Position numbers and translations under genes: made by a program. A stretch of 63,402 bases of DNA. Source: an uncultured Chlorobiaceae bacterium (GTDB lineage Bacteria; Bacteroidota; Chlorobiia; Chlorobiales; Chlorobiaceae). This document shows positions 48,866 to 57,901 of the stretch, in pieces (positions within the stretch are counted from its first letter, which is position 1; each line of letters starts with the position of its first letter). The stretch covers positions 1-63,402 of the forward strand of contig CAIJWE010000130.1 of the NCBI GenBank assembly GCA_903824295.1, in the 5' to 3' direction. The notes under the pieces are model-generated. The model searched no databases. It was not told where the DNA came from and saw only the letters and a program-made list of their open reading frames with translations.

Positions 48866-49679
48866 CAAATCGCCACGCATGTGCCAGGAGAAAGAAAAAC
48901 CCGGCGACAAGAATGATGGTTGCTCCTGATGCAATATCGAGCAGGCAGGAGAGCCATAACCCGCAGATGCTGAAAAAGGCCGAAAGCACAACGGCCCGAA
49001 TCATCATGCCGGGCAGACTGCGACTCAACATCCGCGCTATGGCCGCAGGAATGGTTAGCAGTGCAATCACCATGACGATACCCACAACACGCACCATAAC
49101 GACAACAGTCAGAGCAATCAGGCAGAGCATCAGCAGATAGAGTGCCGTTGTTTTCAGCCCGGAGACTGCTGCATACTCCTCATCAAAGGAGATGGCGAGA
49201 AACTCCTTGCTGAGAAGCCACACCACAACAATAATCACCAGATCGAGCAGCATGATCATCCAGAGATCAAATGACGGAACCGTCAGAATATTGCCGAAGA
49301 GATAGCTGAAAAGATCAGGCGCATATCCCGGTTTAAGACCGATACAGATTACCCCGACCGCCATCCCGACTGCCCAGAAGGTACCGATTGCTGTATCCTC
49401 TGCAACCTTGGCCTTTTTGCTCAAAAGACCGATAGCCAGCGCCGCGGCCAGACTGAACGGGATAACACCGAGAAGCGGGTTGATTCCAAGGTAGTAGCCG
49501 ACCCCTATCCCGCCAAACGCCGTATGAGCTATACCGCCGCTGATAAAACCAATCTTTTTCACCACCACGTAGGTGCCGATGATACCACAGGCAACACTGG
49601 AAAGAAGCGCGGCAAGAAGGGCGTTGCGCATGAATTCAAAAGCAAATATCTCCTGTAGCATACCGTTTGTGCTGGTCAA
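48828..49679 (-). CDS. znuB: Metal ABC transporter permease, ZnuB type
   Basis: A 283-residue membrane protein of about seven hydrophobic segments, with AHTAFGGIGVGYYLGI and GIVMVIALLTIPAAIARML typical of zinc/manganese importer permeases. It overlaps the ATPase gene by ATGA. Metal choice (Zn, Mn or Fe) cannot be settled from the permease alone. Confidence 0.88.
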   Translation of the reverse strand: MTSTNGMLQEIFAFEFMRNALLAALLSSVACGIIGTYVVVKKIGFISGGIAHTAFGGIGVGYYLGINPLLGVIPFSLAAALAIGLLSKKAKVAEDTAIGTFWAVGMAVGVICIGLKPGYAPDLFSYLFGNILTVPSFDLWMIMLLDLVIIVVVWLLSKEFLAISFDEEYAAVSGLKTTALYLLMLCLIALTVVVMVRVVGIVMVIALLTIPAAIARMLSRSLPGMMIRAVVLSAFFSICGLWLSCLLDIASGATIILVAGFFFLLAHAWRFVRTLPAASPGLS

Positions 49680-50401
49680 GAATTCAATGAAACCGGTTTT
49701 TGCGTGGCAGCCACTCCAAGGGACTCCCTGTCAGCAGTCACGTCTGGCTCGTGCAGCTCAAGCGTCACATTCAGAGTGGCAATTTTGGTCACATAACGGC
49801 TTATAAGGGCCGTATCGTGCGTCACAAGAACAATGGTGAGCCTCTCTTTCAACCGCTCGATCAGATCATAAATGGTCGTTTTCATCTGCGGATCAATACT
49901 TGCCGTCGGCTCATCAAGCAGAAGCAATTCCGGCTCTCCGGCGAGCGCACGGGCAATAAGGGCCCGCTGCAGCTCCCCTCCCGACAAGTCGCCTATTCTG
50001 CGCTCAACCAGCCGTTCAACACCAGCCTGATGGATCGCCTCATCAACGACCTCCCTGTCGAGACGGTTATAGTGCTGAAAAAGTTTTTTTTTCGACAACC
50101 GACCCATCAGCACCAGATCACGGACACTGATGGGAAATTCACGGTCAAAAAAGAGCCGCTGGGGCACGTAGCCGATGCGCCCCGGGGAGCTTCCTGGCTG
50201 CCCGCCGAAAACCATCACCCTCCCTGCTGAAAAGCGCTCCAACCCGAGAATCACCCTGAGCAGCGTCGTTTTGCCCCCGCCATTAGGACCGACAAGCCCG
50301 AGAAAATCACCGTCACCGACCGACAGGGTCACACCATCAAGCACCCTCACGCCGCCAAGATCGACTGAAAGTCGGTCACATTCGATTACTGGCGGCTTCA
50401 T
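49676..50401 (-). CDS. znuC: Metal ABC transporter ATPase, ZnuC type
   Basis: A 241-residue ABC ATPase: Walker A GPNGGGKTTLLRV, signature LSGGELQRALIARAL, Walker B ELLLLDEPTASID, H-loop VTHD. It sits between the permease and binding-protein genes, and the ATGA overlaps on both sides show one translation-coupled operon. Confidence 0.93.
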   Translation of the reverse strand: MKPPVIECDRLSVDLGGVRVLDGVTLSVGDGDFLGLVGPNGGGKTTLLRVILGLERFSAGRVMVFGGQPGSSPGRIGYVPQRLFFDREFPISVRDLVLMGRLSKKKLFQHYNRLDREVVDEAIHQAGVERLVERRIGDLSGGELQRALIARALAGEPELLLLDEPTASIDPQMKTTIYDLIERLKERLTIVLVTHDTALISRYVTKIATLNVTLELHEPDVTADRESLGVAATQKPVSLNS

Positions 50402-51276
50402 CGCATGGTTTCAATAAAGGCAGTTGTCGCACGCCGAAGGTTATTCTGATAATCAGATGAGAGAGGGTCAACACTGCGGATCGTGCCACCAATTTCCCGT
50501 GCAATGGTTTCTGCCTGAGAAGAGCTGAACTGTGGAGAGACAAAAACGACCGTGATATGATTCGCCTTTGCTTGTTCAATGATACGCTGCATCTGCCGTG
50601 GAGTGAGCGTCTTGCCCTCTTCCTCAACCGCAATCTGCTGAAGCCGGAAAGCTTCAGCGTAATAGCCCCACGCCGGATGAAAAACTAAAAAGCGCCGGTT
50701 CTTTAACCCGGAAAGCTCTCGCAGAATCTCCCGTTCAAGCAACTGCAGTTCAGCCTGAAGCTTTGCTGAGTTGGCCGCATACTCTGCCCCATGAGCGGGA
50801 TCAGCCGCAGCAAGGGCTCGTTCAATATTCTTGGCAATGATCATACCGTTTCCCGGAGAGAGCCAGTAATGAGGATCGTAACGCCCATCCTGATGCACCA
50901 ACCCATCATGCTTGACTCGAAGCAGGCGAATACCCTCAACTCCATTACAAAGCCGCAAGGAGCGGTTAATCGACAAAAAACGCTCCATCCAGTCCAACTC
51001 AAACTCGACCCCTGAACCGGCCTTGACAAACAGTGCGGCATCACCAAGTCGAGCCATCTGCCGGGGGGAGGGCTCATAACTGTGCGGATTTCCGCCTGGC
51101 GGCACCATCACCGATACGGCAACATGAGTGCCCCCGATTCTTTCAGCAAAATATGCGAGCGGAGCAATGGAGGTAACAACCTGCAACGTTCCCGTTTCGG
51201 CTGGCCGGGCGCAGCCATCCAGAACAAGAACAAGAAACAGAAGCATATAAAAAAAATTCCTTACGATATTCGCCAT
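50398..51276 (-). CDS. znuA: Zinc-type solute-binding lipoprotein, ZnuA
   Basis: About 292 residues with a lipoprotein signal (FFYMLLFLVLVLDGC, lipobox LDGC). The cluster-A metal ligands are present: His in PGGNPHSYEPSP, His in DPHYWL, His in VFHPAWG, and Asp in SVDPLSSD. There is no His-rich loop. The ATG at 51276 is chosen; one three codons upstream is possible. Confidence 0.9.
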   Translation of the reverse strand: MANIVRNFFYMLLFLVLVLDGCARPAETGTLQVVTSIAPLAYFAERIGGTHVAVSVMVPPGGNPHSYEPSPRQMARLGDAALFVKAGSGVEFELDWMERFLSINRSLRLCNGVEGIRLLRVKHDGLVHQDGRYDPHYWLSPGNGMIIAKNIERALAAADPAHGAEYAANSAKLQAELQLLEREILRELSGLKNRRFLVFHPAWGYYAEAFRLQQIAVEEEGKTLTPRQMQRIIEQAKANHITVVFVSPQFSSSQAETIAREIGGTIRSVDPLSSDYQNNLRRATTAFIETMR

Positions 51277-51306
51277 TCCATCCACTGTTAACCGTTAATG
51301 CAAGAT

Positions 51307-51331
51307 AAGGGCGGATCCTTCATCCGCCCTT
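51307..51331. terminator. Hairpin between leuA and znuA
   Basis: AAGGGCGGAT and ATCCGCCCTT form a perfect 10-pair stem with a five-base loop, 95 bases past the leuA stop and 31 bases before the znuA start on the minus strand. The 3' tail is only weakly T-rich, so it may be an imperfect terminator of leuA or a regulatory hairpin ahead of znuA. Confidence 0.55.
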
Positions 51332-51425
51332 ACCTGAAGATACAAAAAATGGTTGCGCTCTTCCGTTAAAGGAGAAAACATCGTAACAAGCCGAAAAAAA
51401 ATGATACCGCTGGAACTACATGCTC

Positions 51426-53108
51426 TCACGGCAGCCTGTTCAGCGCGCTGACCGTTGCCTTGATTGAGGCAAGGCTGATATTTGAATCAATCCCGGCACC
51501 AAAGGAGATCCGTCCATCGGCACAGCCAATCTTGATATAGGCTACGGCAAGCGCTCCGGCACTGCGCCCGATAGCATGTTCCGCATATTCGTCAACACTG
51601 AAATCGAGACCACTCTCCCTGACAAATCCCTTCACAAATGCATCAAGAGGACCATTCCCTTGTGCCTCAAAGCTGAACTCCCGCTCTCTGCTCTGCACAA
51701 CACAGGTTATGGTGGTATCCTCTTCATCTTGGCGCCGAGGCTCCTCGTCATCCCAACTGATATGGCACTTCTTAAGGGTAATCGGCTCCCGGATCTTCAC
51801 ATACTCTGCATGAAACAGTTCATGAATCTGCTCCACCGACAACTCGACACCGGTCGAGTCAGCAACGGCCTGGACAGCTTCAGCAAAATCAGGCTGCATC
51901 CATTTCGGTATCTGGATGCCATACTCTTTCTCAAGCACATAGGCCACACCACCTTTACCTGACTGGCTGTTGATACGAACAATCGCCTCATAGTTGCAAC
52001 CAACGTCCTCGGGGTCGATCGGCAAATAGGGAACCGCCCAGACACCTCCGGGTGAGAGCGGTTGCGCTTTCATTCCCTTGCTGATTGCATCCTGGTGTGA
52101 ACCGGAAAATGCTGTGTAGACCAGCTCACCCGAATAAGGGTGACGGGCATGAATATCCATGCGGGTACAACGGCGGTAGACTTCGCGAATCCTCGGTAGA
52201 TCCGAAAAATCAAGTTCAGGATCAATACCCTGAGTGAAGAGGTTCAGTGCCATAGTCACAACATCCATGTTACCACACCGCTCGCCATTGCCGAACAATG
52301 CCCCCTCAACCCTGTCTGCTCCGGCCATCAAAGCCAATTCAGCAGTCGCCACAGCCGTACCACGATCATTATGGGCATGAACGCTGATCAGAACCGCATC
52401 ACGCGCCTTAATGTTGCGGCAGAACCACTCAATCCGGTCGGCATACATATTCGGCGACGACATTTCAACCGTTGAGGGCAGATTCAAAATAATTTTGTCA
52501 TCCGCCGAGGCACCCCATGCATCCATCACCGCATGACAGACATCAAGCGCATAGTCGAGCTCCGTACCAGTAAAACTTTCCGGACTGTACTCGAAACGGA
52601 TAACGGCATCGCCGCACTCATCCTTGAGTCGACGAACAAGCGCGGTACCTTCTATAGCGATCGCCTTGATCTCCTCCCTGTTTTTACGAAAAACAACATC
52701 CCGCTGCAGCGTAGACGTCGAGTTGTAGAGATGCACGATGGCACGTTTCGCACCGCTTATGGAAGCAAATGTCTTGCGAATCAGATGCTCCCGCGCCTGG
52801 GTCAACACCTGGATCGTGACATCTTCAGGAATAAGGTGCTCCTCTATCAGTCTGCGCACAAATGCAAATTCCGTTGCAGAAGCGGAAGGAAAGCCCACCT
52901 CAATCTCCTTGAACCCGATGGATACAAGAAGCTGAAACATAGATACCTTTTCCTCAACACTCATCGGCACCGGCAGCGCCTGATTACCGTCACGAAGATC
53001 CACACTGCACCATATCGGTGCTTTCGTGATCCGTTTGTCGGGCCAGCTCCTTGCGGTAATGGCCACCGAAGGGTAGGCTGCGTACTTCTGATACTTCATC
53101 TTTTTCAT
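51426..53108 (-). CDS. leuA: 2-isopropylmalate synthase, long type
   Basis: A 560-residue enzyme of the type-2 (actinobacterial/yeast-like) class. The catalytic barrel starts KAPIWCSVDLRDGNQAL and contains VHAHNDRGTAVATAELA. The C-terminal regulatory domain (GPLDAFVKGFVRESGLDFSVDEYAEHA) is intact, so leucine feedback inhibition is likely. It condenses acetyl-CoA with 2-ketoisovalerate, the first committed step of leucine synthesis. It is preceded by a leucine leader-attenuator, a second level of control. Confidence 0.96.
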   Translation of the reverse strand: MKKMKYQKYAAYPSVAITARSWPDKRITKAPIWCSVDLRDGNQALPVPMSVEEKVSMFQLLVSIGFKEIEVGFPSASATEFAFVRRLIEEHLIPEDVTIQVLTQAREHLIRKTFASISGAKRAIVHLYNSTSTLQRDVVFRKNREEIKAIAIEGTALVRRLKDECGDAVIRFEYSPESFTGTELDYALDVCHAVMDAWGASADDKIILNLPSTVEMSSPNMYADRIEWFCRNIKARDAVLISVHAHNDRGTAVATAELALMAGADRVEGALFGNGERCGNMDVVTMALNLFTQGIDPELDFSDLPRIREVYRRCTRMDIHARHPYSGELVYTAFSGSHQDAISKGMKAQPLSPGGVWAVPYLPIDPEDVGCNYEAIVRINSQSGKGGVAYVLEKEYGIQIPKWMQPDFAEAVQAVADSTGVELSVEQIHELFHAEYVKIREPITLKKCHISWDDEEPRRQDEEDTTITCVVQSREREFSFEAQGNGPLDAFVKGFVRESGLDFSVDEYAEHAIGRSAGALAVAYIKIGCADGRISFGAGIDSNISLASIKATVSALNRLP

Positions 53109-53140
53109 GGTACCTTTTCCTTTTTTTATCCTTTAAAACG

Positions 53141-53170
53141 AAAAAACCACCTACCCCAGGAGGGCGGCGG
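53141..53170 (-). terminator. Attenuator terminator before leuA
   Basis: On the minus strand CCGCC-G-CCC (53170 to 53162) pairs with GGG-TA-GGTGG (53156 to 53147) as a 5+3 stem with one G-T pair and a five-base loop, followed by six T (53146-53141) and then more T-rich DNA. It lies about 40 bases after the leader stop and about 30 before the leuA ATG. The loop-side CCCTCC can instead pair with the leader region (see findings). Confidence 0.85.
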
Positions 53171-53205
53171 CTTTATCAATGTTCTCTCTCTTGCTGAAAA
53201 ACGAA

Positions 53206-53292
53206 CTAAAAGACACCTCCCTCCGGAGCCACGCTGCTGAGAAGCAACAGGGCCAATGAGAGCAGGAGGTTATTCAGGTTCGTTGCACGCAT
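53206..53292 (-). CDS. Leucine leader peptide
   Basis: A 28-codon open frame on the minus strand starting ATG at 53292 and ending TAG. Nine codons are Leu, including runs at 9-11 and 15-18. It sits about 100 bases before leuA and is followed by a terminator hairpin, the classic layout of leucine attenuation leaders. A low supply of charged tRNA-Leu would stall the ribosome in this peptide. Confidence 0.86.
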   Translation of the reverse strand: MRATNLNNLLLSLALLLLSSVAPEGGVF

Positions 53293-53466
53293 GGTCAGCA
53301 CAGAAATTCAACAGATCAATTCATCAACTTTTTTTAAAAATAAAAAAATTGCTGACGCATACAATGTAAGCTGCAATATTTTTTGATACCCCGAAACCCG
53401 CAAAAATAGATGGAACTGCAAAAAAAGGACCCCGTTAAGTTCCGGAACACAATAAAAAAATATCTG

Positions 53467-55140
53467 TTAACGAGACGGGGTTGACCAGTTCCTTATAATC
53501 CGGAGAATTTCTTTTTTGCTCCTGGCTCGAAGCATCAGACTGCGCCACTGGCTGTCGGAAGCCATTTTGCTGATGGCACCCAGCAGTCTGATGTGACTGT
53601 TCGGGTCGAAAAAAGGTGAGAGTATCAGAAACATGATACGGGCAGTATTGCTGGATTCCTTGTCATAAATACCAATTTTATGAACCCCGATAACCATAAC
53701 CGGTTTCTTTAAATGGTCAAGTCGGGCATGAGGAATGGCGATCTCCTCCCCGATAAAGGTACCACCCTGTTTTTCCCTGGCAAGCAGACTGTTGAAAGCA
53801 CTGGTTTCGTCAATATCGGGATCAATGATGCAGCATTCGTGCAAAAGCTGGAGAATGGCATCTTCTTTTTCAACAACGCTCTCCCACAACACAACCCTTG
53901 CATTCCGGATCGGTTCCTGCCATGCATTGCAAGGCTGTTTTCCTGTCGGAATCGCCTCTCTTATGACTGAAAGATACTCTGTTAAAGGGTTTTGCGCCGG
54001 AAGGGCGACCTCTTCCCTCGTATCGAGCACAATCACGCTGATACCCCGGCACTGGCTGATCAATCGTTCAATAATGGTCTGATGCCCCTGGATGCGCTGC
54101 CAAAAAGGCAGTTTTCGTCCTGAATTACCAATGATAATGTGCCCTACCCGGTACTCTCTGGCAAACTGAAGAATAGTTTTAACCACATCATCTCCTTTGT
54201 AGGTAAATACCGTTGCACCAAGCTGCTGGGCCAGTGCAAGCGTATTGGAAAGCATTCGCTGTACCTTGGCATCAATATTGGTCGGACTGTCGGAAAGAGT
54301 CTGAACATAGACCGCATACCAGTTTCTGTTCAGGCGTCCTGCAATACGCGATGCATAGCGCAATATCGTTTCACAGTTCCGGGTTTTTGAACTGAGACAA
54401 ACCATCACCTGATCAGGATTGGAAGCCGATTCATCAGGAAGCTGGTTCCGGCGCTTCGAATCAAGCTGGGCGGCAAGTTCTCTTAACGTCAACTCCCGAA
54501 GCTGCTCAAGGTTTTCAGGCCTGAAAAAGTTTGAAAGAGCAGCTTCCGTTCGACCGGGAAGATAGACTTTTCCTTCACTCAATCGTTGCCTCAGATCATC
54601 GGCCGTGATATCGACATTGACAAGCTGATCGGCCAAAGCAAGCATCCGGTCTGGCACCCGCTCCTTGACCTTTACTCCGGTTGCATGCTCTACCGTCTCA
54701 TAAAGGCTTTCGATATGCTGGATGTTCAATGTCGAAATGACATGAATACCGGCAGCAAGAATTTCTTCGACATCCTCATACCGCTTGGAATTTCTGCTTC
54801 CGGGAACATTCGTATGTGCAAGTTCGTCGACAAGAACAACGGAAGGATTGCGCTGCAGAATCGCATCCATGTCCATTTCGGTAATTTCAATACCCCGGTA
54901 CAGAATGCTTTTACGCGCAATGATTTCGAGACCGGAAAGGAGCGCTTCCGTCTCTTTCCTCTGGTGAGTTTCCACAAGGCCGACAACAACATCAATACCA
55001 TTATCCTTAAGACGTCTTGCTTCCTGCAGCATCTGCCAGGTTTTCCCTACACCGGCGCAGTAGCCGACATAGATTTTAAGCTTTCCCTGTTGCGACTGCT
55101 GGATGAGACGCAAAAAACTGTCAGCCCGGTTGCTCTCCAT
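53467..55140 (-). CDS. Truncated KdpD sensor domain fused to a PTS EIIA domain
   Basis: A 557-residue soluble protein. Residues 1-220 form the KdpD N-terminal domain: GYCAGVGKTWQMLQEA (Walker A-like), VVLVDELAHTNVPGSRN, and STLNIQHIESL. Residues about 240-370 form a universal stress protein domain. Residues about 405-557 form an EIIA (fructose/Ntr-type) domain with the likely phosphorylatable His471 in IAIPHARLD. There are no membrane segments and no histidine kinase domain. E. coli KdpD carries those. It is the last gene of the kdp operon. Confidence 0.9.
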   Translation of the reverse strand: MESNRADSFLRLIQQSQQGKLKIYVGYCAGVGKTWQMLQEARRLKDNGIDVVVGLVETHQRKETEALLSGLEIIARKSILYRGIEITEMDMDAILQRNPSVVLVDELAHTNVPGSRNSKRYEDVEEILAAGIHVISTLNIQHIESLYETVEHATGVKVKERVPDRMLALADQLVNVDITADDLRQRLSEGKVYLPGRTEAALSNFFRPENLEQLRELTLRELAAQLDSKRRNQLPDESASNPDQVMVCLSSKTRNCETILRYASRIAGRLNRNWYAVYVQTLSDSPTNIDAKVQRMLSNTLALAQQLGATVFTYKGDDVVKTILQFAREYRVGHIIIGNSGRKLPFWQRIQGHQTIIERLISQCRGISVIVLDTREEVALPAQNPLTEYLSVIREAIPTGKQPCNAWQEPIRNARVVLWESVVEKEDAILQLLHECCIIDPDIDETSAFNSLLAREKQGGTFIGEEIAIPHARLDHLKKPVMVIGVHKIGIYDKESSNTARIMFLILSPFFDPNSHIRLLGAISKMASDSQWRSLMLRARSKKEILRIIRNWSTPSR

Positions 55141-55175
55141 AGTTTTTCCTTCCTCGATGCAATCCCTTTGAGATA

Positions 55176-55763
55176 TTATTTCTGCAGCCGGTCAAGCGAC
55201 CTGTTGAGTTGCAGCACATTCACAAGCGACTCGTTCAATAAGGCAATGGTGATTTTTCCACATGCCGGATCATTGATCACCCTCATCACCTGATCGATGG
55301 AAAGACCCCTTGCAAGGGCAACTCTTGATGCCTGAAATCGAGCAGACGCAATCGAAATATGCGGGTCAAGACCGCTGCCTGAAGCGGAAACAAGATCAGC
55401 AGGAGCTTTTTCCCCTTTTTTCAGTGCAAAGGCACCAAGCAGATTCTCGCTTCTCTGGCGCATTGCAAGTGATGCAGGCGAAAGATTACTTCCACCTGCA
55501 CCGGCAGCATTCCATGATACTGCCGATGGTCGGGACCAGAAGTATTCAGGCCGGGTAAACTGCTGACCAATAAGTTCACTGCCGATAACCTCTCCCTTTT
55601 CAGAACAGAGAAGAGAGCCCGTCGCAGAATAGGGTACAACCTGAGCAGCAAGCAGTACGATGACGGTATACAACCCGCTGCAGATCACCACAGTAAAGGG
55701 AAGAATACGCAAGGAGGCCGCTGATTGCCGAATGAAATTCCTGAATGTGAGCATTGTTTTCAT
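55176..55763 (-). CDS. kdpC: Potassium-transporting ATPase subunit C
   Basis: A 195-residue protein with one N-terminal membrane segment and the family motifs SLLCSEKGEVIGSELIGQ, FWSRPSAVSWNAAGAGGSNL and VSASGSGLDPHIS. KdpC helps assemble the KdpFABC complex and may act as a catalytic chaperone. It lies 18 bases after kdpB and 35 before the KdpD-EIIA gene. Confidence 0.96.
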   Translation of the reverse strand: MKTMLTFRNFIRQSAASLRILPFTVVICSGLYTVIVLLAAQVVPYSATGSLLCSEKGEVIGSELIGQQFTRPEYFWSRPSAVSWNAAGAGGSNLSPASLAMRQRSENLLGAFALKKGEKAPADLVSASGSGLDPHISIASARFQASRVALARGLSIDQVMRVINDPACGKITIALLNESLVNVLQLNRSLDRLQK

Positions 55764-55781
55764 GGTAATGACATATTTTTT

Positions 55782-57866
55782 TTATACAAGGCCCGTCAAG
55801 GCAATAAGCATATCAATAAGCTTGATACCTGCAAATGGCACCACTACTCCCCCAAAACCGTAGATGATCAGATTTTTCCGAAGCGTAGCATCGGCTCCCA
55901 TCGGACGGTATTTGACACCCTTTATCGCAATAGGTATCAGCAAAGGAATGATAATGGCATTAAAAATCAAAGACGAGAGAATTGCACTCTCCGGTGTTGC
56001 CAGATGCATGATGTTGAGCACAGCGAGCCCCGGAATTGCCAGAACAAACATGGCCGGAATAATGGCAAAGTACTTGGCAACATCGTTGGCAATAGAAAAC
56101 GTCGTCAGCGCTCCTCTTGTCATAAGCAACTGCTTGCCAATCTCAATGATCTCAATGAGTTTTGTCGGATCACTGTCAAGATCGACCATATTGCCAGCCT
56201 CTTTGGCCGCCTGGGTGCCAGAGTTCATGGCAACGCCGATATCAGCCTGGGCAAGCGCCGGTGCGTCATTGGTGCCATCCCCCATCATGGCAAGCAGTCT
56301 TCCTCCCTGCTGTTCCTTTCGGATATAGGCCAGCTTGTCTTCAGGGCGGGCTTCGGCTATGTAGTCATCAACACCTGCCTGTGCCGCAATGGCTGCGGCC
56401 GTAAGCGGGTTGTCACCGGTCACCATAACGACACGCAGGCCCATGGCACGAAGCCGGGCAAATCGCAGAGATATGCCCGGTTTGAGAATATCAGACAAGG
56501 CAATAACACCAAGAAGCTCTTTGCCATCAGCAACTGCAATAGGGGTCATCCCTTTGCGGGCAACGTCATCAACAAGCCCCTGCATTTGTTCGGAAACATT
56601 GCCGCCCAGATGTTTACAATAGTTTATAAGAGTATCCGGCGCCCCCTTGCGCAAACTCTGACCATCCGGAAAATCAATACCGCTCATTCGGGTTTGTGCT
56701 GAAAACTGCACAACAGTTCCAGCACCATCCTCAGCCCCCCTGATCCCGAGCATTTTTTCAGCGAGGATAATGATGGACTTTCCTTCAGGTGTCTGATCGC
56801 CGAATGAAGCCTTCATCGCCACAGTCGCAAGACGCTCCCTGCTGATGCCAGGCAAAGGGAAATAATCCGTTGCCTGGCGGTTGCCTATCGTTATGGTACC
56901 TGTCTTGTCAAGCAGAAGTGTATCAATATCGCCGGCCAGCTCTACGGCTTTACCACTCTTTGCCAGTACATTGGCCGAAAGCGCACGGTCCATCCCGGCA
57001 ATCCCTATGGCAGAAAGCAATGCACCGATAGTGGTGGGAATAAGACAGACAAGCAGAGCAACCAGAGTCGGTACCGGAAGCGTGATACCAAAATATTTGC
57101 CGATTGGCCACAGTGTACCGGTTACCAGTAAAAAGGCAAGGGTAAGACCGGCAAGTGTTACCGTCAGCGCAAGTTCATTCGGTGTTTTCTGCCGGATTGC
57201 TCCTTCAACAAGAGCGATCATTTTATCAAGAAAAGAGTTGCCGGCGGAAACAGAAATACGCACAACGATATGGTCCGAAAGAACTCTTGTTCCTCCAACG
57301 ACTCCCGACCGGTCACCGCCGGCCTCCCTTACCACCGGAGCCGACTCACCGGTAATAGCGGATTCATCAACCATCGCAGCCCCTTCAACAACCTCTCCAT
57401 CTCCAGGGATGGTTTCGCCTGTCAAAACAATCACACGGTCACCTTCTCGAAGCTCGTCAGAACTTACCGACTCCTCTTTACCATCTTTCACTCGCCTGGC
57501 AACCGTATTCTGACGTGTTCGTTTGAGGCTATCAGTCTGAGCCTTGCCCCGAGCTTCCGCCAAAGCTTCAGCAAAGTTTGAAAACATGACGGTAAGCCAC
57601 AGAATAACCATGACCGCGACAGTATAGTTCTGGTGCAGAGCTCCTGTCGTTGCATTTAAAACAGCAATAAGCGTTGTTAACACCGCTCCTGCTTCTGTAA
57701 CAAACATGACAGGATTTTTTACCATGGCTCTCGGATCAAGCATCACTAATGACCGGCCGAGAGCACTCATAACAAGCTCTCTTTCAAAAATTGAGGATGT
57801 TCTTGTCTGCCGGCGCTCTGATTTTGCCTGATCATAGATATTCGGCAAAGGATTATTTTTCATCAT
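55782..57866 (-). CDS. kdpB: Potassium-transporting P-type ATPase, subunit B
   Basis: A catalytic subunit of about 694 residues. The phosphorylation motif [14 protein letters not shown], the TGES motif [10 protein letters not shown] and the hinge [16 protein letters not shown] are intact. The start is ambiguous: a TTG at 57905 overlaps the kdpA stop, but an ATG at 57866 (MMKNNPLPN) is more conventional. The enzyme drives high-affinity K+ uptake when potassium is scarce. Confidence 0.96.
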   Translation of the reverse strand: MMKNNPLPNIYDQAKSERRQTRTSSIFERELVMSALGRSLVMLDPRAMVKNPVMFVTEAGAVLTTLIAVLNATTGALHQNYTVAVMVILWLTVMFSNFAEALAEARGKAQTDSLKRTRQNTVARRVKDGKEESVSSDELREGDRVIVLTGETIPGDGEVVEGAAMVDESAITGESAPVVREAGGDRSGVVGGTRVLSDHIVVRISVSAGNSFLDKMIALVEGAIRQKTPNELALTVTLAGLTLAFLLVTGTLWPIGKYFGITLPVPTLVALLVCLIPTTIGALLSAIGIAGMDRALSANVLAKSGKAVELAGDIDTLLLDKTGTITIGNRQATDYFPLPGISRERLATVAMKASFGDQTPEGKSIIILAEKMLGIRGAEDGAGTVVQFSAQTRMSGIDFPDGQSLRKGAPDTLINYCKHLGGNVSEQMQGLVDDVARKGMTPIAVADGKELLGVIALSDILKPGISLRFARLRAMGLRVVMVTGDNPLTAAAIAAQAGVDDYIAEARPEDKLAYIRKEQQGGRLLAMMGDGTNDAPALAQADIGVAMNSGTQAAKEAGNMVDLDSDPTKLIEIIEIGKQLLMTRGALTTFSIANDVAKYFAIIPAMFVLAIPGLAVLNIMHLATPESAILSSLIFNAIIIPLLIPIAIKGVKYRPMGADATLRKNLIIYGFGGVVVPFAGIKLIDMLIALTGLV

Positions 57867-57901
57867 ATTGTCATTATGAATTCGTTGAAAACTTCCCGGT
57901 T

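Noticed and set aside
52533-53240. A 235-codon plus-strand frame over the 5' end of leuA and its leader
   Set aside because: It runs antisense to a clear leuA and to the leader peptide and attenuator, which explain the same bases much better.
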